Below are positions 1 through 5,202 of a stretch of DNA of 5,285 nt, piece after piece. The notes under the pieces are model-generated. The model did not search any database. It saw nothing but the letters and a program-made list of their open reading frames with translations, and had not been told where the DNA came from. The stretch lies in assembly GCA_027296045.1 (NCBI GenBank), contig JAPUJS010000096.1, positions 1 through 5,285 of the forward strand, written 5' to 3'. The stretch comes from a bacterium. GTDB lineage: Bacteria > Latescibacterota > UBA2968. Positions within the stretch are counted from its first letter, which is position 1; the number at the start of each line of letters is the position of its first letter. The position numbers and the translations under genes are program-made.

Positions 1-120
1 TCCATCTGTAGCCTCACTTACAGGCCTATCGGGTGCGGGACGGCAGGGGGCGATCTTCCAGACCGGGCATTTGGCTGTGCAGAAGATGGTCTTTGCGAAG
101 TGGTGTATGAGGAAAAGTGA
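1..120 (+). CDS. Possible C-terminal fragment of an unidentified protein (enters from left edge)
   Basis: The first reading frame is open from base 1 to a TGA at 118-120, giving 39 codons with no start inside the window. The peptide has a protein-like composition, with four cysteines (residues 3, 12, 26 and 32 of the fragment) and an acidic, hydrophilic end (EVVYEEK). The stop is followed 23 nt later by a GC-rich hairpin at 144-169, as expected at the end of a transcription unit. The second frame is also open, but it runs through that hairpin into very AT-rich DNA, so it is less credible. I do not recognise the family and assign no function. The evidence is only an open frame and its position before a hairpin, so this is tentative. 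Confidence 0.38.
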   Translation, partial: SICSLTYRPIGCGTAGGDLPDRAFGCAEDGLCEVVYEEK

Positions 121-143
121 AGATGGAAGGATAAGCACGACAA

Positions 144-169
144 GCCCCGGTCTCCCGGATCGCCGGGGC
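144..169 (+). terminator. GC-rich hairpin, candidate terminator
   Basis: GCCCCGG (144-150) pairs perfectly with CCGGGGC (163-169) around a 12-nt loop. An alternative inner pairing of CCCGG (154-158) with CCGGG (163-167) leaves a 4-nt loop. It sits 23 nt after the stop of the putative gene fragment at 1-120. Only CCTTATA follows, so the T-tract is poor. It could be a weak intrinsic terminator or just a stable hairpin. Confidence 0.4.
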
Positions 170-508
170 CTTATACTGATTAAAACACAAAATGGCGTCA
201 TACACGCACAGACTAATGCAAAATATCGGTATTTATTTTATATAAATATATATTTATTAAATAATTATTGAAATAGATAAATTTTATCTTCGCAGGGAAA
301 ATTGGTCTGAAATGGGTATTATTCTGTCCCTTATAAAAGTACCCACCAAAATCCCCGGATGAACCATAAAATTCTAATATGGCGTTAGCAAAACAGCCTG
401 AATTGTTGCTGTAAATAATATAGCCCTGAATCGCTGGAAAGACCAGTAATGCAGGGCTATTCTATGTTGTTGCTGAACCAGGCTGATAGGTTCCGGTCCA
501 AATAGACT
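170..508. other. Non-coding intergenic stretch
   Basis: No credible gene is visible in these 339 bases. Positions 181-290 are extremely AT-rich (runs such as TATAAATATATATTTATTAA), unlike the GC-richer genes nearby. The middle part has no clear promoter pair with correct spacing. The only ordered element is the two-tier hairpin at 420-460, with flanking 9-nt direct repeats. A long antisense frame crosses from the PhyH gene into this region, but it is a codon-bias shadow. Confidence 0.6.
420..460. repeat. Two-tier inverted repeat upstream of the PhyH gene
   Basis: ATAGCCCTG (420-428) is perfectly complementary to CAGGGCTAT (452-460). Inside the loop, CTGG (434-437) pairs with CCAG (443-446) around AAAGA, separated from the outer stem by a symmetrical 5x5 internal loop. 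The direct repeat TTGTTGCTG lies on both sides (403-411 and 467-475). There is no T-run on either side, so a simple terminator is unlikely. It could be a structured RNA element, a protein-binding palindrome or a decayed mobile-element end. Confidence 0.5.
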
Positions 509-537
509 TTGACGAATGGATGTAAGCCCATTATCTT
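509..537 (+). promoter_or_regulatory. Candidate sigma70-type promoter for the PhyH-hydrolase pair
   Basis: TTGACG (509-514) matches five of six -35 bases. After a 17-nt spacer comes TATCTT (532-537), which matches four of six -10 bases. Transcription would start near 544, giving a leader of about 40 nt with the ribosome binding site at 571-576. The same -35 hexamer and spacing occur in the better promoter at 4121-4149. If this is right, the hairpin at 420-460 lies upstream of the transcript rather than in the leader. Confidence 0.35.
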
Positions 538-570
538 CCCAGAAAGGCACATGGGTCCTGTCCCAAACCC

Positions 571-576
571 GGAGGA
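571..576 (+). promoter_or_regulatory. Ribosome binding site deciding the PhyH start
   Basis: GGAGGA lies 7 nt before the ATG at 584. It is the only good Shine-Dalgarno match near any candidate start of this frame, so it rules out the upstream TTG at 509. Confidence 0.8.
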
Positions 577-583
577 ATACAAA

Positions 584-1393
584 ATGAACCCCGAAGCATC
601 TTATGAGGCCAAAATTGAAAAAATGCAGTTTATGACCCCCGAAGAAAAGTTCATCTTCGACCTGGACGGCTATATCGTCATCAAAGATGTTCTCACCCCG
701 GACGAGGTTAGCGAACTGAACGCCATCACCGATGAAAAACAGGGCCTGGCCAAAGATCAAGACGGCTACAAAAACATCGGCAAACCGTCCACCTGGGGCG
801 CCCCCTTCCAGACCCTCATCGACCATCCTAAAATCGTGCCCTATCTCATCGAACTCCTGGGCCCTAAATTTCGCATCGACCACGACTACGCCATCTTCAT
901 GACAAAAGGCGCCAAGCGGGGACGGCTGCACGGCGGCGACAACGGATATGAAGGCGACCACTGGTATAAATACAAAGACGGCGTCATGCGAAACGGCCTC
1001 ACCGTGCTCACCTACTTCACCGCCCCTGCAAAAAAAGGAGACGGCGGATTTTCCTGCATTCCCGGCACCCACAAAACCAACTTCCTGTCCAGCATTCCCC
1101 AGGAAGTCCGGAGCTTCGAACGAGAAGCACACTACGTCGTCCAACCCGAAGTCGAAGCCGGAGACGCCCTCATCTTCACCGAAGCCCTCGTCCACGGCAC
1201 CATGCCCTGGACCGCCGATCACCAACGCCGGGCTTTTCTGTATAAATACAGCCCTGGCCACTCATCCTGGTCTCAAAACTATTATGATCTGGACCAGTAC
1301 GAAAACCTCACCGAACAGCAAAAACGCATCATGGCCCCGCCCTCCGTCGGCAGACGCTCCGACAGCGTAGCGTTGGAAACGCTGATGGCCTGA
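584..1393 (+). CDS. Phytanoyl-CoA dioxygenase (PhyH) family protein, Fe(II)/2-oxoglutarate oxygenase fold
   Basis: This 269-residue protein looks like a PhyH-family oxygenase: non-haem iron enzymes that couple 2-oxoglutarate decarboxylation to substrate oxidation, usually in the cytoplasm. Seen: an N-terminal FDLDGYIVI strand and a PDEV helix start; RLHGGDN with proximal His116; GGFSCIPGTHK, a family hallmark; and VHGTMPW with distal His204, then Arg215 eleven residues on, the expected 2-oxoglutarate-binding arginine. The His116-His204 spacing (88) is close to that of human PHYH (89). The usual HxD carboxylate is absent: Gly118 takes its place, with Asp119 one residue later. No signal peptide or membrane segment is seen. 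The start at 584 is set by GGAGGA at 571-576. The next gene begins 89 nt downstream on the same strand, so co-transcription is likely. Substrate and exact reaction are unknown. The family call is firm; catalysis as a hydroxylase is not. Confidence 0.9.
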   Translation: MNPEASYEAKIEKMQFMTPEEKFIFDLDGYIVIKDVLTPDEVSELNAITDEKQGLAKDQDGYKNIGKPSTWGAPFQTLIDHPKIVPYLIELLGPKFRIDHDYAIFMTKGAKRGRLHGGDNGYEGDHWYKYKDGVMRNGLTVLTYFTAPAKKGDGGFSCIPGTHKTNFLSSIPQEVRSFEREAHYVVQPEVEAGDALIFTEALVHGTMPWTADHQRRAFLYKYSPGHSSWSQNYYDLDQYENLTEQQKRIMAPPSVGRRSDSVALETLMA

Positions 1394-1470
1394 GCATACA
1401 GCCTGTTAAGCGGTATATTTACCTGTCCACCGTGATACGACCCGTACAGAACTTCCCGATTCCCTAAAAC

Positions 1471-1475
1471 GAGGT
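1471..1475 (+). promoter_or_regulatory. Ribosome binding site of the metallohydrolase gene
   Basis: GAGGT lies 7 nt before the ATG at 1483 and supports that start. The 89-nt gap before the gene has only a weak -10-like TATATT (1414-1419) without a matching -35, so I do not call a separate promoter. Confidence 0.65.
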
Positions 1476-1482
1476 ACTCTCC

Positions 1483-4056
1483 ATGAACATTCCCCCGTCT
1501 GCGCACTTCACTCCCATTTCCCTCGACAAGTGTTTCAATGTGGACCGAACCACCCTGGAAGGATTTTTCAACGACCGGGACAAATCCGAACTTTCCTACG
1601 GCAACCAGTCGTTGCTCGGCATTCCCTTTGCCCTTGGAAAAAAAGAAGCCTCCAACGCCATCCTGCTCGACAAAGAATCCGTCGCGATTGAACTGGATGA
1701 AATCAAAGCCACCTACATCATTTTTCTCCACGTTGTCGAAGACCGGAAAACCAACTACCTGGACGACCTGGCCGACTACGCTTTCGACGGCAACGAATTG
1801 GGCAACCACGTCTCGGATTACGCCCTGAAATACGCCGATGGAGAAATAGCCACCACCCCGGTCTTGCGCCGCTTCGCCATCCAGCAACTCCACATCGGCT
1901 GGGGCGCCAGCGCCTTTGCCGCCCAGCCCGCCACCAGGCCCCACATCACTATGGCCGCCACAGAAGAACAAAGCCTGGATCGCCGCCCGCAAGCCGTCTA
2001 TGGTCGGGGCGAAACCCGGCACGGCTCCGGACGGGACGGGGCCCGGGAGCGCCTCTGGGTCTACGCCCTGCCCAATCCGCACCCCGATAAGCCCATCCGA
2101 AAAATAACCCTGACGCCCAAAACCGAACGCTCTCTCGTTTTTGGCATCACCCACACCCAGCTCACCGATCATCCTCTCCGTCCGGGCATACGACAAAAAC
2201 TGAAACTCCATTTGCCCGAAGGCTCTGAATTAAACAGACTCGGCGAAATCGAAGGGGTCGACATCGACCTGGGTCAGGTCATCACGGCCCGGGCCGTTCT
2301 CGACTACGACACCGATCGCTGGCTGGGCACCGAGCCAAACGTACAGCCCGAACGCTCCGAAAACGAAGTCGTCGTGGAATACCTCGCCCACCCTCGCGCC
2401 AAGCTCTACGTGGCTACTGGCTCAAAGGACGACCCCCAATACGTGGTCTACGATCTCTCCCGTATAAAAGAAAAAAAAGGCGTTGTCGAAATCAAACCTG
2501 CCCACCGCCCGGTGAGGGTCAAAGTCACTGAAAAAGGATCGGGCAAACCCGTAGCCGTCCGCTTTCACATGCACGGCGAGGCCGGAGAATACCTCCCTCC
2601 CAAAGGCATGCACCGCCGGATCAACAACAACTGGTTTGAAGACAATTATGGCGAATTCGCAAACGGCGAAAATCAATATTGCTACATCCCCGGCGAATGC
2701 GTGGCCGATTTACCACTGGGCGACGTCTACCTCGAAATCCGCAAAGGCTATGAGATCCAGCCCATTCGCGAAAAAATCACCATCACGCCAGACACCGACG
2801 AACTCACCTTTGAAATCGATCATGTCCTGGACTGGCGATCCCAGGGCTGGGTCACCGCCGATACCCACGTCCATTTCCTCACCCCCACCACCGCCCACCT
2901 CGAAGGCCAGGGCGAAGGCGTCAATGTCGTCAACCTCCTGGCCAGTCAGTGGGGGGAAATGTTCTCCAACGTCTCCGACTTCGACGGCAAAACCACGCTG
3001 GGTGCCAGAGACTTTGGCGGCGACGGCGAATTTCTCGTCCGCGTGGGCACCGAAAATCGAATGCAAGTCCTCGGCCACATCTCCCTCCTGGGCTACTCCG
3101 GCTCCATGATCCATCCCCTCTGCACGGGTGGCCCCTCCGAGTCCGCCCTGGGCGATCCCCAGGAAGTCACCATGGCCGAATGGGCACAGCGCTGCATCGA
3201 TCAAAACGGCCTGGTCGTCATGCCCCACGGCCCCAACCCCCAGTGCGAACGGGCAGCCGACATCGTACTGGGCCTGATCCACGCCATGGAAATGATGACC
3301 TTCAACCCCCACTTTGTCCAACTCAATCCCTATGGCATCGCCGATTGGTATCGCTACCTCAACCTGGGCTATCACATCCCGGTGGTCGGCGGCTCCGACA
3401 AAATGTCCGCCTCTTCCCAACTCGGCGGTGTGCGGACTTATGCCCATATGGGCGACCGGGAATTCACCTACGAAAACTGGATGACCGCCGTCAAATCCGG
3501 CAACACCTTTGTCACCGTCGGTCCGTTGGCCGAACTCACCGTCGAAGGCAAAGTCCCCGGCGAAAAATTGGAACTCCCCGCATCGGGCGGCTCGGTCAAC
3601 GTCACCTGGAAAGTCGATTCGGTCAGCATGCCCATCGAACAGGTCGAGATCATCGTGGGCAGTCTCACGGATGAGCAGGTCAATGTGGACAATGCCTTAT
3701 CCGCCTCTGGGAGTAAGGACATCCAAATTACCGATTCCACCTGGATTGGCCTCCGGGTGCGCGGCAGTTATAGAGACAAAAGCGGGGACATCGCTGCCCA
3801 CACCTCAGCCGTCCAGGTCCTGCTTGAAGACAAACCCCTCTTCAACCAGCCCGATGCAACCGCCGTGCTCGATCAAATCGAAGGCGCCATCGCCTATCTC
3901 GACACCATTGCGCCCCGCCCCGATGCTACCCGCTTTCGGCAAATGCGGGCCACTCTGGAAGCCGCTCACAATCGTCTCCACCAGCGTATGCACAAAAACG
4001 GCATCTTCCACGAACACACCCCCCTGCACGATCACGGACACTCACACGAGCATTAA
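1483..4056 (+). CDS. CehA/McbA-type PHP-domain metallohydrolase, multidomain, His-rich C-terminus
   Basis: This 857-residue protein belongs to the CehA/McbA group of PHP-superfamily metallohydrolases; the namesakes hydrolyse the carbamate carbaryl, but the natural substrate here is unknown. Residues about 1-210 look like a jelly-roll, carbohydrate-binding-like module (GIPF near 46-49, IGWG around Trp140). Residues about 340-450 look like an Ig/carboxypeptidase-regulatory-like domain. The PHP domain follows: DTHVH (460-464, His462 and His464), Glu524 in VGTEN, His532 in GHISLLGY, His582 in MPHG, Glu603, and Asp639 in GGSD. The tail of the domain (FVTVGPLAELTVEG) is typical of the group. After a further beta region, a helical end carries nine His in residues 833-857. 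No signal peptide is visible, so a cytoplasmic location is inferred. It lies 89 nt downstream of the PhyH gene. Domain borders are estimates; the family call rests on the ordered metal-ligand motifs. Confidence 0.88.
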   Translation: MNIPPSAHFTPISLDKCFNVDRTTLEGFFNDRDKSELSYGNQSLLGIPFALGKKEASNAILLDKESVAIELDEIKATYIIFLHVVEDRKTNYLDDLADYAFDGNELGNHVSDYALKYADGEIATTPVLRRFAIQQLHIGWGASAFAAQPATRPHITMAATEEQSLDRRPQAVYGRGETRHGSGRDGARERLWVYALPNPHPDKPIRKITLTPKTERSLVFGITHTQLTDHPLRPGIRQKLKLHLPEGSELNRLGEIEGVDIDLGQVITARAVLDYDTDRWLGTEPNVQPERSENEVVVEYLAHPRAKLYVATGSKDDPQYVVYDLSRIKEKKGVVEIKPAHRPVRVKVTEKGSGKPVAVRFHMHGEAGEYLPPKGMHRRINNNWFEDNYGEFANGENQYCYIPGECVADLPLGDVYLEIRKGYEIQPIREKITITPDTDELTFEIDHVLDWRSQGWVTADTHVHFLTPTTAHLEGQGEGVNVVNLLASQWGEMFSNVSDFDGKTTLGARDFGGDGEFLVRVGTENRMQVLGHISLLGYSGSMIHPLCTGGPSESALGDPQEVTMAEWAQRCIDQNGLVVMPHGPNPQCERAADIVLGLIHAMEMMTFNPHFVQLNPYGIADWYRYLNLGYHIPVVGGSDKMSASSQLGGVRTYAHMGDREFTYENWMTAVKSGNTFVTVGPLAELTVEGKVPGEKLELPASGGSVNVTWKVDSVSMPIEQVEIIVGSLTDEQVNVDNALSASGSKDIQITDSTWIGLRVRGSYRDKSGDIAAHTSAVQVLLEDKPLFNQPDATAVLDQIEGAIAYLDTIAPRPDATRFRQMRATLEAAHNRLHQRMHKNGIFHEHTPLHDHGHSHEH

Positions 4057-4120
4057 TCATCGCCACCGGCGTAGTCTGGAAAAGCACAGAACGCGAACGG
4101 TGCGCCATTTTCAATACTTC

Positions 4121-4149
4121 TTGACGATTAAAAACAGGTGATGTATATT
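4121..4149 (+). promoter_or_regulatory. Sigma70-type promoter of the antitoxin/nucleotidyltransferase cassette
   Basis: TTGACG (4121-4126) and TATATT (4144-4149) each match five of six consensus bases and are separated by an optimal 17-nt spacer. Transcription would start near 4156, giving a leader of about 60 nt to the ATG at 4218. It lies 64 nt after the hydrolase stop codon, so the downstream cassette probably has its own transcript. Confidence 0.6.
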
Positions 4150-4167
4150 TTTTACATCACCTGTTTT
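4131..4167. promoter_or_regulatory. Perfect 15-bp inverted repeat over the promoter: probable operator, possibly also a terminator
   Basis: AAAACAGGTGATGTA (4131-4145) and TACATCACCTGTTTT (4153-4167) are exact reverse complements around a 7-nt loop. The palindrome is centred on the -10 hexamer of the promoter at 4121-4149 and lies just upstream of a ribbon-helix-helix gene. That is the usual place for an autoregulatory operator of such proteins. The RNA would also fold into a hairpin ending in four U residues, 74 nt after the hydrolase stop, so it may terminate that transcript too. The two roles are compatible. Confidence 0.65.
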
Positions 4168-4217
4168 CCTGTGATTTGCAACCCAAATCTGAAGCAATGC
4201 TTCCGATGGCTTCCGAC

Positions 4218-4469
4218 ATGATCCGTACCCAAATCTACCTCTCTTCGAAACAGCATGAGCAGCTCAAAACACGCGGCGAGCAGACCCAAAAAACAATGGC
4301 TTCCCTCATTCGAGAAGCCGTTGATCGATATTTGTCCGAAGATCAAGACACGCCCATTTTCCCGGCCGATGATCCCCTCTTCGATCTGATTGGCATTGCC
4401 GAATCAGACACTGTCGATGCATCTGTTAATCACGACAAATACCTCTACGAAAACCCCCATAACGAATGA
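4218..4469 (+). CDS. Ribbon-helix-helix (CopG/VapB-like) antitoxin or repressor
   Basis: An 83-residue protein begins MIRTQIYLS, the DNA-contacting beta strand of ribbon-helix-helix proteins. It is followed by helix A (KQHEQLKTRGEQTQ) and helix B (MASLIREAVDRYLSE). The second half, with DPLFDLIGIAES and ending in HDKYLYEN, resembles the toxin-binding tail of VapB-type antitoxins that usually precede a PIN-domain VapC. No PIN gene follows; the next genes are a small protein and a nucleotidyltransferase. Earlier in-frame starts exist at 4206, 4197 and a TTG at 4176. None has a convincing ribosome binding site, so 4218 was chosen because the fold starts there. Expected role: dimer binding to the palindrome at 4131-4167 and autorepression (inferred). 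The fold is secure; the partner and exact start are not. Confidence 0.8.
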   Translation: MIRTQIYLSSKQHEQLKTRGEQTQKTMASLIREAVDRYLSEDQDTPIFPADDPLFDLIGIAESDTVDASVNHDKYLYENPHNE

Positions 4470-4507
4470 ACCTGCCACGCGCACTCTTTGAGGTTTGCCC
4501 TTGCCTT

Positions 4508-4513
4508 GGGAGA
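4508..4513 (+). promoter_or_regulatory. Ribosome binding site of the 56-residue small protein
   Basis: GGGAGA lies 4 nt before the ATG at 4518 (5 nt if the core GGGAG is counted). It favours this start over the in-frame TTG at 4488. Confidence 0.6.
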
Positions 4514-4517
4514 AAAC

Positions 4518-4688
4518 ATGAAGATCGAAGTTAAGAAGCTTCACGACGCAGACAGTGAGAATGACGTACTCCAGACCTCGGAAGAACGACTGGACCTTGT
4601 TGAGCAGCTCAGGATTCAAGCCGGAAAATTCCTCTATGAATACCCAGCCAGACTTCGAAGAATTATTACGGTTGTTAGAACAAAATGA
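4518..4688 (+). CDS. Small helical protein partnered with the nucleotidyltransferase
   Basis: The gene encodes a charged 56-residue protein. It begins MKIEVKKL, has a helix with SEERLDLVEQLR (residues 21-32), and ends in a basic segment (ARLRRIITVVRTK). Small proteins with an EERL..VE.LR helix and a basic RL.R end are, from general knowledge, often encoded just upstream of MNT-like nucleotidyltransferases. Here the gene overlaps the nucleotidyltransferase gene by 53 nt in another frame, which implies translational coupling and a joint function. No catalytic motif, signal peptide or membrane segment is seen. A role as antitoxin, chaperone or regulatory partner is inferred, not shown. GGGAGA at 4508-4513 supports the start. 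Both frames across the overlap give family-like sequence, which argues that this is a real gene and not a shadow. Confidence 0.68.
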   Translation: MKIEVKKLHDADSENDVLQTSEERLDLVEQLRIQAGKFLYEYPARLRRIITVVRTK

Positions 4689-5082
4689 GGTTCGTTACAT
4701 GATCGTGGGGGGCTATGCGGTCGCCTTTCACGGGCACCCTCGTTTCACCAAAGACATCGACATATTTTTTATCAGTACAGATGAAAATATCGTCAAGGTG
4801 CGCCGGGCTTTACGTGCATTCGGTTTCTCTGACTCGGAAATCCCGGAAAGTTTGTTCAAAGAGCCGGGCAATGTGATAAAAATCGGGGTGTCTCCGGTCC
4901 AGATCGACCTGATTAACAAAATAGACGGCGTTCGTTTTGAGGAAGCGGAAACGAAAGTCGTTCGTGGCAAATACGGCAGCATTGAAGTGAATTTCATCGG
5001 GCGAGATGATCTTCTTTACAATAAAAGAGCTTCCGGACGTCCACAAGATAGGGCTGACGCCGATATCTTGGAAAATGAGTAA
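4636..5082 (+). CDS. MNT-type nucleotidyltransferase (Pol beta superfamily)
   Basis: This 148-residue protein has the full signature of a minimal nucleotidyltransferase. The motif VGGYAVAFHG contains the catalytic GG (25-26). KDIDIFF supplies metal-binding Asp40 and Asp42. VQIDLI supplies the third carboxylate, Asp91. The C-terminal DDLLYNKRASGRPQDRADADIL is the conserved end of this family. All catalytic residues are present, so it should be active in transferring a nucleoside monophosphate. The target is unknown; relatives include toxins of type IV/VII-like systems and antitoxins that modify HEPN toxins. The ATG at 4636 was chosen because family similarity (PDFEELLRLLE) starts there; earlier in-frame codons are shadowed by the small gene. 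The ribosome binding site is weak (GGA at 4623-4625), which fits coupling to the overlapping small gene. No HEPN gene is visible nearby. Confidence 0.85.
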   Translation: MNTQPDFEELLRLLEQNEVRYMIVGGYAVAFHGHPRFTKDIDIFFISTDENIVKVRRALRAFGFSDSEIPESLFKEPGNVIKIGVSPVQIDLINKIDGVRFEEAETKVVRGKYGSIEVNFIGRDDLLYNKRASGRPQDRADADILENE

Positions 5083-5144
5083 CCTTTTGAAAATGGCTTC
5101 ATAAATGCGAAACGGGAGAGAAATAGTTATTTCTGTATCTCTAA

Positions 5145-5162
5145 ATTATTATTTATAATAAT
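5145..5162. repeat. AT-only hairpin
   Basis: ATTATTA (5145-5151) pairs with TAATAAT (5156-5162) around TTTA. It is thermodynamically weak and may simply reflect AT-rich intergenic DNA. Confidence 0.3.
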
Positions 5163-5178
5163 GTTGTTGAATTTAATT

Positions 5179-5202
5179 AATTTTCCACGCGTGTGGAAAA
5201 TT
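5179..5202. terminator. 10-bp inverted repeat downstream of the nucleotidyltransferase, candidate bidirectional terminator
   Basis: AATTTTCCAC (5179-5188) and GTGGAAAATT (5193-5202) are perfect arms around a GCGT loop, 96 nt after the nucleotidyltransferase stop. A- and T-runs lie at both stem bases, so it could end transcripts from either side. The T-run on the plus strand is short. An operator role is the alternative. Confidence 0.45.

Noticed and set aside
71..271. 66-codon plus-strand frame
   Set aside because: It runs through the hairpin at 144-169 into extremely AT-rich DNA and ends in a Tyr/Asn/Leu-rich tail typical of non-coding sequence; no ribosome binding site.
181..290. AT-rich tract as a replication origin or CRISPR leader
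   Set aside because: No DnaA boxes, iterons or regularly spaced repeats are visible.
374..1261. 295-codon open frame on the minus strand opposite the PhyH gene
   Set aside because: It is the mirror of a C-rich, codon-biased real gene; the translation is low-complexity (Phe, Gly, Val, Asp rich) and has no family features.
1369..1383. AGCGTT/AACGCT inverted repeat at the end of the PhyH gene
   Set aside because: Inside the coding sequence, no T-run, and a competing pairing exists; probably chance.
1414..1419. TATATT as a -10 element for a separate hydrolase promoter
   Set aside because: The hexamer 17 nt upstream (TGAGCA) is a poor -35, so co-transcription with the PhyH gene is simpler.
1282..2211. 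309-codon minus-strand open frame
   Set aside because: Antisense shadow spanning two real genes and their intergenic gap, with Gly/Val/Phe-rich sequence and no domain motif.
2710..3447. 245-codon minus-strand open frame
   Set aside because: Antisense shadow of the PHP catalytic region, which has clear metal-ligand motifs on the plus strand.
2949..3674. 241-codon plus-strand frame inside the hydrolase gene
   Set aside because: Arg/His/Pro-rich off-frame reading of the PHP coding region.
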